Source: Macrosoma leucophasiata (taxonomy: Eukaryota; Arthropoda; Insecta; Lepidoptera; Hedylidae). Taken from it: 64,000 nt of DNA. The notes below the pieces were generated by a model. That model was not told the DNA's origin. It was given only the letters and a program-made list of their open reading frames with translations, and ran no database searches. Each line of letters begins with the position of its first letter. The first letter of the stretch is position 1. A program made the position numbers and the translations under genes. Where the stretch lies: NCBI GenBank assembly GCA_036365455.1, contig JAWQUS010000032.1, positions 15,012,001-15,076,000 on the forward strand, read 5' to 3'. This document shows, one piece after another, positions 22,521-34,900 of this stretch.

Positions 22521-23312
22521 TAAATCACGGCGACAAAGTAGTAGAATATAAACATGAACAAAAAAATAATTTAGGGTACCCCCACTACAAATAACGCGCG
22601 GATTTCTTTTTGTTTTCTGTGTAGTATAGGATATTGTTGGATAGGTCTTATAAAAATGTTAGGTATGTGCAAACATCATTTTTCGATTCAGTTAACTATT
22701 CGTAACATATTAAGCTTAAAAGTGTAAAGGAGATGTTGCAAAAATGTATGGATTCGGCCGGCTTCCGGCCATGTATTGTACACAATATCATTAACAGGCA
22801 AAATCAATATAAAAACGTTTTTTACTGCATATTTGCACTTATTTAGCTTTGTTTGCAGTTACAAAATATTATTTGCAGTAAGAGTTGCAACTCAAACCAA
22901 CATGGCGAATATGGCGGGCGATGTCATTTTGACATTTTCATTTTTTAAATTGTTTTTTTATTATATAGTACTTGGAAAAAAAGTAATATTTTCTAAATAC
23001 TATCGAAATCGATTTCATGTGTTAATACTAAGAACTTAAACTAATCGATTTCCAATTTTAAGAAGCGTCGGCTGTATCGCCGCCACGTTGAATGTGGTTG
23101 AAAATGATAAAATCATTTGAATGAAATGTGGTAGTAACTTTAAAATATATTCTTGAATAAATTAATTGTATTTTTTTCGGATTCTTCTTTAATTTACCCA
23201 TTTTTTGAGGACGTGTACGAACTAGAGCCGAGTTCGCAACATCTCCTTTTCCTTAGAGTCAAGTCCCCTCCCTAGCAACTAAACGGTTGTTGTTACATTA
23301 TTATTATTACGT

Positions 23313-23484
23313 GTCGTGGGTACCGTTGTACACATGCAACACATACACAAACACCCAGACCCGAAACAAATATCTGTAGGCCATACAAATATTTGTCCCG
23401 GTGCGAACCCGCGACCCTTCGAATCAATCGGTCATCTGATACCGCTGGACTAACCGGGTCGTCAAGACCCGGTTAGTCCAGCGG
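23313..23484 (-). mobile_element. tRNA-derived SINE-B with head-to-head palindrome
   Basis: On the minus strand: CCGGTTAGTCCAGCGG (A box region) and GGGTTCGCACCGGGAC (B box region), then a body with ATTTGTTTCGGGTCTGGGTG-type sequence. The head is repeated in inverse order: 23442-23460 and 23466-23484 are a perfect 19-bp hairpin with a GTCAA loop. Second copy 25612-25768. Confidence 0.7.
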
Positions 23485-24014
23485 AAGAAGCGGTTAGAAA
23501 TTTCAACGTTACGGCAATGGTACCTTTATATAATGAAAATAAAAGTACAGCTATTACACTTAAGTTGGCTTTACAAGTTTGCGAGTAACAGTCGACCAAA
23601 TGTATATATTACTCGAAAAATTCAAACAACTCCATAGAAAATATTTATTTATTTTTCTTATTACATCTTTAACAGTAAATTAATTCCATTAAAATATTAA
23701 CAATAGACTTTTTAATGTTAAGATGTTACGACTACTATTTCAAAAACATACAATTCACGAGTCCAGCGATCACTTCTACACTGAATGGTCTCAAATACTA
23801 TTTCTCCACAGTAATGCTACGCCTTCAATAGGTCTATCAGTAATAATTTATGCCACAGATTGTCATTCAAAAAAGTATATAACTCTTGTTGTAATACAAA
23901 AATCTTAATAACATATAACGAATATCAGTTTGCATTACAATCTTTTTTCCAGCTTTACTTTTTCCTGTGTTTTGTTTTCAATGTATACACATACATTGAA
24001 AACCGGCCAATCCC

Positions 24015-24500
24015 AATTTTAGGCAAAACTAATTTTGCCTAGGGCCAAAAAATTCTGTCTGTAAAAATTGTGTCATTCAAAAAAATACAAAGAACACCGA
24101 AGGGTACGGTCGACCTAGCCTGGCTAACGGAGACACCGGCAGAGAATATGTACTTAATAACGTATAGAATGGACACTTTGACGTCCCGTCTGATTTCCCC
24201 TCTTGCAACCCGCAACCCATTGGGTACCAGTCTGGCAGCCTCGTACACTGAGGTTGCGAGCGGGAAACTATGTATGCGTGTAAAAGTGCGTGCCGATTGA
24301 TGTCTGTGTAGTAGGTAACCAGGATAAGCGCTTGAACGGAATTTTAGCCGGGTGTCCGCGGTGTGCCCGCGGTCCCGGTCTCGCCCAAACAACACGACAG
24401 ATTGAGTCTGTACCGGTTTATCCGATTGCATATAGGACACTATCAGTGTTATTTAAACTAGTTCAGAATGGGCAAAACTAGTTTGGCCTAAAATCGTCCA
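24015..24500. mobile_element. TIR element, about 486 bp, with a 133-codon open frame
   Basis: Left TTTTAGGCAAAACTAATTTTGCC is matched inversely by GGCAAAACTAGTTTGGCCTAAAA at the right. The interior is GC-richer. The minus frame 24440-24039 is open for 133 codons but has no motif I recognise and covers the TIR itself, so I treat it as chance. Confidence 0.55.
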
Positions 24501-25249
24501 AAAAATTTGACCAGAATTATCTAGCAAATATCTTTTTCAGTTGTCTGTGTACCCACCCACATTGCAGATAAAAACGCTGCTGCTGCTCTAGCGCTATGTC
24601 GGTAAAGCAGTTACGAGTTACCGACACGCTAAATTATCAATAATGTCACAAAAAATGTTATTAGCTTACTAGGGTAAAGTTGTAACTTATTTATCTTAAT
24701 GTCAGAGACCCAGAGACTTGAAACTGTGCAGACAGACAGACAGATTATAGAGTTTTCAGTTGGTATATAATATAGATACCCCACAGACACTCTCCTATAA
24801 ACCCTTATAAACTGACATGAAACAGAATGAGAAGTTTTTTGTTTGCATATTTTGTCGCACTTCAAAGGTGATAATCTACTGCAACTATGTTTTTTAGTGC
24901 ATAGTGTTTATAAAAAGAAAACAATAGTAATTAATTAACTTGCCAAAGTTTTCGTTTCCATAATAAAGTAGTAAGTTTCCGTAATGCTAGTAAGTAGTAA
25001 ATATAAAAAGGAACAGGGACGAATTTACGATAGATCGCACATATTACGTTTGCCAGTAGACGGTTTTTGGTGTTTTCGGTTCCTTTTTTTTTCACTGTAA
25101 GTTATATTACGATATATTTAAGCATTGTTCCATTATTTATAAAAAATAATAGACGCAATTTAGTAGGTAGGTAATGTATTCAAGCACTTATGCGTAGAAC
25201 TTACATAATTTGTATACGTGAAAACCTTCGTATCATAAAATTATATTCC

Positions 25250-25421
25250 TACCCCGCTATTCATAAACATATTTTAGCTAAAGAGTTGCTAATCTCTCCT
25301 TTGTCTTTTTCTATTCTGCACATTTGACAATGCCAAATGACATTTGACAATGAAAAACTGACAAAGACAAACCATTCTATAGCTAAAACGTATCTAAAGT
25401 ACGTTTATGAATAAGGGGGAT
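25250..25421. mobile_element. MITE with ends (C)CCCTTATTCATAAACG
   Basis: Left CCCCGCTATTCATAAAC and right GTTTATGAATAAGGGGG are inverse. The interior has CTCCTTTGTCTTTTTCTAT and CATTTGACAATG words. Same family as 59757-59906. Confidence 0.75.
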
Positions 25422-25611
25422 ATTGTCAAGTAGCGACAGCGCAATGCAAAATGCACTGCAAAACACACGCGCTTCCAGGCTCTACCTCATAGGTGATGGG
25501 AAAAACAGTCAAAAATTGTTTAATAATAGCATAGGAATGTTAAGTAAATAAAAAATAAAATAAAATAATAATACGCTTACACTCACAGCCCCACAGTAGG
25601 TATAAACCTGT

Positions 25612-25768
25612 GTCGTGGGTGCCGTTGTACACATACAACACATAAACAAACACCCAGACCCGAAACAAATATCTGTAGGCCATACAGATATTTGTCCCGG
25701 TGCGGGGATCGAACCCGCTACCCTTCGAGACAAACGGTCATTTCACACCGCTGGACTAACCGGGTCGT
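25612..25768 (-). mobile_element. tRNA-derived SINE-B, copy 2
   Basis: Closely matches 23313-23472, including CGTTGTACACATACAACACA, CCCAGACCCGAAACAAATAT and the head GACCCGGTTAGTCCAGCGGT. Open frames on both strands here come from the SINE. Confidence 0.75.
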
Positions 25769-26329
25769 CGCCGTTAAGAACAACTGCAGACACTAAAAGT
25801 GCACAACAACAAAAACAAATAACTGAAAAAAGTTATAATTTCCGAAAGGAAAACTTTTTTGTTGGTCACTAGACGATAAAACTGAGGAAACAGTCAACCA
25901 TGGGGTTATGGAACAAATAGTGTAGGGTGAGGAAATAAAAAAAAAATACAAAAAAAAGTATTATAAAAGTAAGATATCAATATTTTATATTGAATAAAAT
26001 TTTTTGTAGGGTTCCCCTTACACATTAGAGAAATAAAATTGAGTCCTCTGAAAAACGCAAGGTAAGGCCTAAAAAATGTAACATTTCAATGGGCTAACCT
26101 CATGGTCTTGTAAGAAAGCTTTGACACTCTGTGGTTAAATAAGGACTATCTTCAAATATAGAGTAGATTAAGCGTGATTGTCGACCCAACTTCTAACTAA
26201 ATAATAATATATATTTAGAAGTTGGGTAATAGGAATATAATAGAACAATAATAGGTCAGTATAAAAAAAAGGTTACGTGCGTGCATTGCTCTTTTTAGAT
26301 TTGATGTCTTCATTTTGATATCTAAACTA

Positions 26330-26760
26330 ATATTATAAAGCTAAAGAGTTTATTTGTTTGTTTGAAAGCGCTAATCTCAGAAACTACTGGTCCGATTTGA
26401 ACATTTTTTCAGTGTTAGACAGCCCATTTATCGAGAAAGGCTTTAGGCATTACGTCATTACGCTAAGACCAATAGGAGCGGAGCACCAAAGAAAAATGTT
26501 TCAAAATTGAGGGTTTTTTTTCCTATTGAGAGCTTTCACTGCGTGCGCTGCGTAAACGGTAAAAGTTTCACAAAAATTATATACTACAGGTTTTTCCCCT
26601 TCAAAAGTTCTAAAAAAAATCCGCGACAGCATATGTCTATCTTTTAACGTAAGCTACTATAAGCACTATAAGCTTTCTTATGCTCACCAAAGTTGTTCCA
26701 AATAATGCAATATTTGCGAAGGTGTTTTTATAAACATGATATTAATCCTTATCGAAATGA
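26330..26760 (+). repeat. Helitron-like dispersed repeat
   Basis: Shares AATATTATAAAGCTAAAGAG-type start and CTCAGAAACTACTGGTCCGA with 6994-7100. The later part (26600-26760) matches 7100-7210 in inverse order, so the copy is rearranged. Confidence 0.45.
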
Positions 26761-26975
26761 ATATGTTATTCATTACAAATATTTAATTTAAAACGAAATA
26801 GCCCTGTACTTCATTCGATTTAAATCAATATCTTGGGAGATATTGCAGTTTTAAAGTAACACTAATCACAGCAATATAATGATTGAGCACTGCCGGCACA
26901 ATGTACAAAAGCGGCCGGCAGTCATGAGGGGCAGGGCGGTGGAAAGCTGAAGAGTTTTTAAAAAAATTTAATTTA

Positions 26976-27394
26976 GTGGCAAACAAGCACGCAGTTCACA
27001 TTGATGTTAAGTAATGACTACAGTCTATAGACACTCACACAAATACCAGAGGTAAAAATACATATATGTTAGCCTAAGGTGTTATGCCTCTGTGCCAGAA
27101 ATAACAGAGCTGTACATTACCACCTGACACGAACGCGATAGTGCTGAACACTACCATTTGATTGTTTTTTGAACGCGCATCTCAGGAACTTCTTTTTTTA
27201 TGCACTTAATAAAAGTGGCAAACAAGCATGCAGTTCAACATTGATGTTATGTGATGACTGCAGCCTATGGACACCCACACAATGACCAGAGGTCAAAATG
27301 CAGATGCGTTGCCACGTTATGCCTCTGTGATGGAAATTACAGGGCCGTACATTACCTCCTGACCGGAACACGATAGTGCTGAACACTACCATTT
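26976..27394 (-). repeat. Dispersed repeat K, two tandem copies
   Basis: Copies at 26976-27160 and 27208-27394 both run GTGGCAAACAAGCAYGCAG to GTGCTGAACACTACCATTT, separated by 47 nt. This is the inverse orientation of the copy at the left window edge. Confidence 0.75.
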
Positions 27395-27549
27395 AGCGAC
27401 AAGTTTATTAAGTAATGCGGTGGTGCCTAAGCCCCACGAGCTCCATCACTGGAGCTCTACCACCAGTAAAAAGACTAGACCGATTTGTGAAATTCTTTCA
27501 GTGTAAGATATTCCATTTATCGAGGAAGGCTATAACATCACGCTTAGTG

Positions 27550-27890
27550 GCGTTGGTGGCGTTAGTGGCTGGCATTGATGGCGTTGGTGGTAGTGGTGGT
27601 GGTGGCGATAAAGGCGTTTATAGCGTTGGTGGCATTTTTAGCGGCGGTGGTGGTGATGGTGGTGGTTATGGTGGTGGCGGTTGTGGTGATGGTGGTGGTG
27701 GTAGCGTTGGTGGTGGTGGTAGTGGTGGCGTTATTAGTGTGAGTGGCGTTGGTAGCGTTGATGGCGTTGGAGGCGTTGGTGGCGTTGGAGGCGTTGGTGG
27801 CGTTGATGATGTTGGTGGCGTTGATGGTGTTGTTGGTGTTAGTAGTGTTGGTGGCATTGGCGGCGTTAGTAGAATTGGTGGTTCAGCATA
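27550..27890 (+). repeat. GGT/GGC/GTT triplet tract (G-rich plus strand)
   Basis: About 340 nt of imperfect GGTGGCGTT-type triplets with almost no C-runs. In frame it would give Gly/Val/Ser repeats, which explains the 158-codon frame at 27415-27891; no non-repeat domain supports a protein. Strand-biased G content could favour unusual DNA structure. Confidence 0.8.
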
Positions 27891-28209
27891 AGATAGATTT
27901 TTGCAGGTTGTATAAGCTGTTTTTCACAAGGTCAGTTACATGCACAGACCAATCAGCCTTCCTTGTTCCATAGTCGATGGTTACATGTGTGTGTCTAATA
28001 TCGTGTACAAAGAAGCATTAATTTAAACCAGATTTTTTTAGCTAACCAATAATATTTATGATCCAAAATTAACCAAAAGTTACATCCAAAAAAAGCTGCC
28101 CAAAGTAATTTTTCCACGCGAACAAAGTTGTAGCTAGTTTTAAATATACCTATTTGATGAAGTTGCAAATACTAATTCATGTTTTTCAACAGTTTTTTAT
28201 TTTTCAATG

Positions 28210-28665
28210 TGTCGCAGTTGGACGGATATCGGTACACGAACAATTATGCGTTTTGCACGTGGAGCAACTATTGCAGCAACTGGCAACAGGCAACTATCTG
28301 GCAACTAGTTGTTTTTACATATATTTAAATTGGACTGAACTTGAGTTTCGAGTTTCGGTGATCGTCAAACGTTTTCAGTTGCTGTAATCGATGACTTGGT
28401 TAGCTCCTAATTGCCGCCACGAGCAACTGCTATATGTTATACCGGTTTTTAAAGTGGCCGGTTTCCGCAGCTGTCAATCGCAACCACAGAACAGAAAGAT
28501 CGCAACTCTCCTCGCTGCGTAGATTGAGCAACTGGATTTTAAAAATTGCTCACAGATTACCTACTATAAAAATACGGTAAACGTAAATGTTATAGCAACT
28601 ATCAACTTTTTTCAGGAAATTTTTAAAAGTTGATAGTAACCTCAACTTAAGTTGCTCCATCGCCA
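28210..28665. repeat. Repeat region rich in GCAACT/AGTTGC words
   Basis: Many GCAACT and AGTTGC words in both orientations, starting GTGGAGCAACTATTGCAGC and ending AACTTAAGTTGCTCCATC. I infer a decayed TIR element ending 0.1 kb before the plus gene's first coding exon. The termini are uncertain. Confidence 0.35.
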
Positions 28666-28787
28666 TACACATGTGTCTATCCAAATACTATTGAGTAGGT
28701 ATTTTCAACTTTCTTAGGATGCTGTCATCAAATGCCAATATTATGACCACCACGTGACCATAAATAATCAAAAACACATGCCTTCAG

Positions 28788-28922
28788 ATAATGGCACCAA
28801 CGGCATCTGGGTATCAGTATTCGCACCCAAACCCTGGAGAGGAGGTTTGCGTCACTGGGATCGCAGGATATTTCCCCAAGTCCAACTCTATTGCGGAATT
28901 TAGAGACAATCTTTTTGCTAAG
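28788..28922 (+). CDS. FAS-like gene B, exon 1 (start codon 28791)
   Basis: ATG is preceded by TTCAG|ATA, an acceptor-like border, so an untranslated exon upstream is likely. Encodes 44 residues, [13 protein letters not shown] to NLFAK, with [13 protein letters not shown] matching the FAS start (IVIAG..G..PES). Ends AAG|GTGAGG, phase 0. Confidence 0.9.
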
Positions 28923-31900
28923 GTGAGGTCCTTAATTTTACTCTTACGAGTACTATTGTTTAAGCTAATGGATGTCAAGGTTTATATTTTTATTTTATTA
29001 TGGTGGCAAACAAGCACGCAGTTCACATTGCTGGTAAATAATAGCTGTTTTCTGTGCTGGGAGCTGTACACCGAACTTAAGAGAGAAATGATTTTTTTTT
29101 AGCTGTGTTGTGTGTTACTATAAGTAGTAGCTTCGCAATACATTTACCAAAATGCACTTTACTCCAGCGCATTAGATTAGGACATAGGAGATACCTTGCA
29201 TCCTGTTCAGTCCCTCCACCAAATCTAAGATTTCCATAAAGGGCCAAACCCTTAGAGCTTCCGCCACGAGCTTGCCTCGGTTCCAAATCGTCTTAATTTT
29301 GGATGGGAGCTTAACCCAATTAGCGTCACTTTACATCCTTTCTGAGTTTCTGTCTTCTGACATTCTTAAGTAATTTTTCACCATAATTTTTGAAAGAATT
29401 AAATGTTTTTGAAAAGGACGCGGCATCAACGTCATGGGTCAAGAGCGAGTCAGATATTCTGTAGTGGGTGTAAAATGTGTCCAAACAATGGTCCTATCCA
29501 AATTCGACGTTTCGGAAGATGAGTGAAATCGTACCGACTTTTAAGATTTAGTGGAGGTAACCAACGGTGTTCAAGGTGTATTGGTACTTAATCTGACGCA
29601 CTCGAGTACATACAAAAATAGCATCCTTTACTATTAATCTATGTAATCGTGACTCGCTCTAGGTATTTTATGAATTCTAAAAACTTTTCGAAAGCGATTG
29701 TAAAATCTTATATAATAATAATGGCAACCCATTATACGTCTCACTGCTGGGCACGAGTCTCTCCTCTTTTTGCGGGGAGGCCTGGAGCATACTCCACCAC
29801 GCTGCTCCAATGCGGATTGGTGGAGGTGGGTGGGTTAGTGGCCAACCCGCTGTCGGATGTTTTCAAACCGCCTATAAGGCCTCCGACAAGGTTTAACGAC
29901 TGCTATCCATCGTTAGCAACCGGGACCGACGGCTTAACGTGCCCTCCGAAGCACGGAAATGCGCATTTAATTTGCCACTAGCGGTCACCCATCACACTAC
30001 CCGACCGCGCCCATAGTGCTTAACCGAGTAGATCGCTTACGATCTACATCAGCCGCTGGGCCATGCGCGCTTCTTAAAATCTTACTAGAAATAAAAAAAA
30101 TCTATCTTTTCTTTTTTTTTTCAAATATAACGTAATTTCACGTCTGTAGGTAATCCTCAAAGGGGTAGGCAGAGGTAAATGCACGCATTTAAGCATACAT
30201 GCAAACACCCACGATTCGCCGGTTACGTTTTGGCCCATGTATCTTATTTAATACTAGCTGTGCCCGCGACTTCGTCCGCGTGATTTATGATTGTTCAGTA
30301 TCTGCCCAGACGAAGTTGTGGGCGCAGCTGGTATAAAAGTGCCTAAGTTACTCCTTATTACATAAGCTATCTGCCAGTCCCGTCAAAATCGTTCCAGCCG
30401 TTCCCGAGATTAGCGGAAACAAACAGACAGACAGACAAAAATAGTAAAAAATGTTGTATTGGTATATGTACCGTGTATACATACATATTATTATGCATTT
30501 AGTAAAAAGCGGTTATTTTTATATTTCAAACAGACACTCAACAGACACTCCAATTTAATTTATTTGTATAAAGATTCTGTATCTTATATTCTATCAAATA
30601 TGTTGTATTTAAGCTGGACCTGATCGACGACCCAAAGGAAACCTGGACAGATCGAGATGTTAATTGGTCATCCAGACTTGGTAAAATCAACAAGCGAAAC
30701 AAATTTGATGCTGAATTTTTTGGAATGAATTTTAATGAAGCGCACCACATTGATCCGATGTCTCGTTTGCTGCTTGAGAGAACTTATGAGGCCATCATTG
30801 ATGCTGGTTAGTATTCTAGTCGTTCTAGTGTAATTCTCCAGATGAAAGTGGTGAAAAACAGAGATAATGATCGTAAAAATTGGTTTGATGGCTCTTTCGA
30901 TCCGGAATGACTGACGGATATCCAAAAAATGTTAAACCAGTTTTTAGCTTATAAAACATGCAAAATTATCAATAAAAAAAAAACAAAGAGGGTAGGTACC
31001 TACCTAATTAGATTTTGCAAATATTTCAACAATGATTAAACTATACTAGTCCAGTCATTTTAGCGATTAACCTCGGAATGAGAGGTAACAAGCTAAATAC
31101 TGCCTCAGTAGCGTAGTAACTGCCTCAGTAGCGTGGTGGTAGCAGGCCACTACTATTACGCTGGAGGTCCTGGGTTCGATTCCCGGGTCGGGGGATATTA
31201 GAGATAACGGTTTAAAATCCTTTACCTCTGCTTCTATTGGGATTTTTCCATTTTCTGGAAGTTTCCCAGTACCCCGGAGTTTGGTAATGTGCCCGGAGAT
31301 GGCAACAGGTTCGCCACCTGTTACATGGGCCAAAAACGTAACCGGCGAGTCGTGGGTGTTTGCATGTATGATTGAATGCATGCATTTACCTCTGCCTGCC
31401 TCTTCGGGGATTACAGGCGTGAAGTTACATTTATAAGCTAAATATTTGTACCTTTAAACCTTTATTTTGGCGTTCTTAAAGTTGACTCATAAGTCTCATA
31501 TAATTTTGTGTCTGTACCGGACGTTATACGAGATCAAAGGTAAAAAAAAAAGTTTTTCGTGATTACCTCAGCTTCTATTGCTCCAATGATGTTAAATTAT
31601 AAAAATGGTAGCTAGATACAAATATTTAGCTTATTGTCTCTCATTCCGAGGTTAACCATTATTTCATGCTAAAGTGACTGGACTATACGTATAGTATATT
31701 TTGCAAAACTACAAAACGGTTATTACAGGACTATACATTACGAATCTATGGCCCTATAATAACTCTATAATCTTTACAGAATGATGAATGAATGATGAGT
31801 CCCAAAGGATTGGCGGTATGCGGTTATCGTGCCTCTATATAAAGGCAAGGCTTCACGGATGGACTGCGCCATCCACTATAGAGCGATCAGTTTGATCAGT

Positions 31901-34900
31901 TTGGCAGCTTAAGTGTATAGAAAAGTTTTAGAAAAAATAATGAAAAAGAAGTCTAACGGGTTGTTGTGGGATGCACAAGGTGGTCTTCAAAATGGGAGGA
32001 GGATGTATGGATCAAGTTTTCTCCCTCTCCAACATCGTGTTGTGAGCAAGAACGTTTCTATGCGGTTTCGGGGATTTCGAGAAAAAAAACTGTGGAACAT
32101 TTTGCCAGGATATAATAGGTATTGACGGCAGTTTGCTTCGTGCTATACAGTCAACGTATCAGGAGTGTCAAGCATGTGTGGGAATAGATCACAGCTCCCA
32201 AGAAAAAGGTGGCCAAAGGTGAAAAGGGTGCCAAACGCAGCCGAAGGGCAGAAGAAGCTGCAGCAGCGGAGGATGCCCCGATGCTGCATCCGCGTCGCGC
32301 GAATCGGCCTCAAGCCCCTACACTGGAACTCTCTCTCTCTTCGAGTCGTTTGCCTCATAACTGAGGGTCGGGACATGGAGGGGTCCATGGATCACCTTCC
32401 GTTTCACGATGCTGCGCCATCGGCTCCGATTTTCAGCTACGTGTATAGCCTCGTGCATTTTTTTGTCGAGTGTGGTGCGGACTTGGTCTGTCCAGCGCGT
32501 TGGGCTTCTCCCTCGTGGTCTTTTGCCCTCGATTATCCCTGTGACGACGAGTTTCTCGAGGTTGCCCCCATCTTTGCGAGCAATGTGACCAAAGTACTCA
32601 AGGACTCTTTGTAAGCAGATGGATGACAATCTAGTGGACACATTGAGTTCCTTGAGTATCGAGACATTTGTACGTTTCGCCGTCCAGGGAATACGCAGCA
32701 TCGTCCTCCAACACCACATTTCGAATGCGTTCACGCGTTTGCGGTCGTTTGCTTTGAGAGTCCATGTCTCGGCCCCATAGAGGAAAATGGAGAATACCAA
32801 GGTTTTCACGAGCTTCTGCTTGGTTTTTTTTCGTAATGTTACGGTCTTTCCATATCCTCTCTAACTGTCCCATCGCTCTCTTAGCCATCCCTATTCTGCG
32901 TCTTACTTCCGTTTCACAGGAGCCGGTCTTAGATATACTGGAGCCTAAGTATATCAACTGGAACTCAACCACCAGTAAAATCTGTTGAATCCAGAGTATT
33001 CTTCTCGTCACGTTAGTTATATCTTGCATGTATAAAATCTCAAAAGCTGTAAATTTTGGGTCATTTCTTTATGTTAAACTATTACTATGACACAAGTTAG
33101 TCTGGGTTGCACCAAGATTACAACCCAGGCTTAGCTTTGTGCGAAAGTATTTTTTTAATTATTTTACGTTATTTTGACGAAAATTTACCATTTTACTGCC
33201 TTTATTTCAGAAACTACAGAATTTAACTTTACATTACTTTTGCGAAATCTCTATTTTTTAATAGAAAAGAAAATTTCACATTAAAATTGTAAGTGACCTT
33301 AGGCGTGCGAGATCGACTCGTACTTGGCTATTTTTACATTTACATTTATCTTCACTAAATATTTCCTTGATAGGTATGAATCCGGCGGAATTTCGCAATT
33401 CGAAGACCAGTGTGTTCATAGCGACATGCTTCGTGGATACCGACAAAGGACTGATGGCCAACAGGCTAGAAATTAACGAACATGCTATAATTGGGTAATG
33501 TTTTATGGTTAAATTTACTTTTAATGTACTTAAACAAATGCCAAACAGCGTCGGAGGTGGCGTTTGCTAGCCGAGCACCACCTACTTGCGGGGCTTGCCA
33601 CTAGCATCTGTCTTAAGGTCGGCGCCCAGTACAGTCAGTACAGTAGGTAGAGATTTTGACAGTTCTAAGCATACTTTGCTCAAAGTAAAGTCGTAGTGCG
33701 GTCTGTGAATCTCGCATTAAGACCGGCACTGATTGTATGTATGTATCTTCACTCCTTGCGGGGTAGGCAGACATAGTTATGTTATTTAGTCTGTTTAAGG
33801 TTATCATTTATCATTTGTCCACGAAAAACTACTTATTTACCGTGCTATGTCGTGCCATGCCGTCAAAGGCGCCGCCGGGCCCGTGAACCAGCCTGACAGG
33901 TCTTGTGTAAAGAGACACTGTGCCACTATCGCCCTTGCGGCCGAGGCCGCCGGCCCAGTCCTGCCCTCCCTACTGCTAGAATTAATAGTTGTGTTTAGCT
34001 AGTAGGTTTACAGTTTTAATTTAAATTAAAAATTGATTTCCATGTTAATAACAGAAAAAAAAAATGTTTGTAATTAATCGGTTATTGTGAAGCAATTGCA
34101 ATAAAGCAACTCCCAATACCGCATGTGAATTTGATTGGAGCGTGAGTGTGAAAGACAAAGAATCCCGGAACTGTTGATCCGAATGTATGTACTTTCACTC
34201 TTATTTTTTATCTGATTTGACCGGACTACTAAGGTTCAATTAAGGTTAAAGTGTGTTTTTAAATTCTTTGTCTATTGTTAGCAACATTTTATGTCTGTTT
34301 TATGTGTCTCGCTGTATGTATCCTAAATTATTCTATTTCTCGTGTTTTTATTCTACCACTTTTTCGGCGTGATTGTATGAGGTGTATACTTGTGCCAATT
34401 TTCAAGTCTCTAGTACCAATAGTTTTTGCGCTAAACCGCGGACGGACAGACAGATAGACGTACGGACAAGGCGAAACTATTAGGGTCTTTGTTTATTACG
34501 GAACCCTAAAAATGTTTTGACTGAGCATTTTATGAATTATTTTTATTTTATTTATTTATTTATTTCAGGCAACCAGAGCCCATATAAAACAATACACAGA
34601 TAACACAATAGATAAATACATAGGGAATAAAGATTATATAACATCAAGATTATATAAAAATTAAAAAAAAAACTTTTACACTAGAAAGTGCGATTATTTC
34701 AAAACGAAAGAAATAAAACGGTTTCGGTCTTGTCATTAGAAATGTCGCGAGATTCATTATGAAAAATATCAATACGAATCGAAGTGTTATAAATCGATTA
34801 ACGAAAATTAAATCGACATAAGAAAAGTTCATGTCCGATCAATTAAATATTGATCACACACAGGCTGCTCACAAAATGGCTTGTGTCAAATGCACCAGAG

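Larger units (their letters stand above)
14429..28787. other. Intergenic spacer between the two divergent FAS-like genes
   Basis: About 14.4 kb separates the two start codons. It should hold the promoters and untranslated first exons of both genes, because both first coding exons are preceded by an acceptor-like CAG. Repeats inside it are listed separately. No other protein-coding gene is supported. Stretches 15000-16750, 20340-21300 and 22530-23300 contain no feature I can name. Confidence 0.7.

Noticed and set aside
24039..24440. 133-codon minus-strand open frame
   Set aside because: Lies inside a TIR element, overlaps its terminus and has no recognisable motif.
27415..27891. 158-codon open frame rich in Gly, Val and Ser
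   Set aside because: It is the translation of a GGT/GGC/GTT triplet tract; no non-repeat domain, and frames on both strands are open for the same reason.
32165..32614. 149-codon plus-strand open frame, and a Lys/Ala-rich frame ([19 protein letters not shown]) near 32199
   Set aside because: Most of it is antisense to an RTE-like LINE tail. The Lys/Ala-rich 50-residue frame has no start or recognised family.
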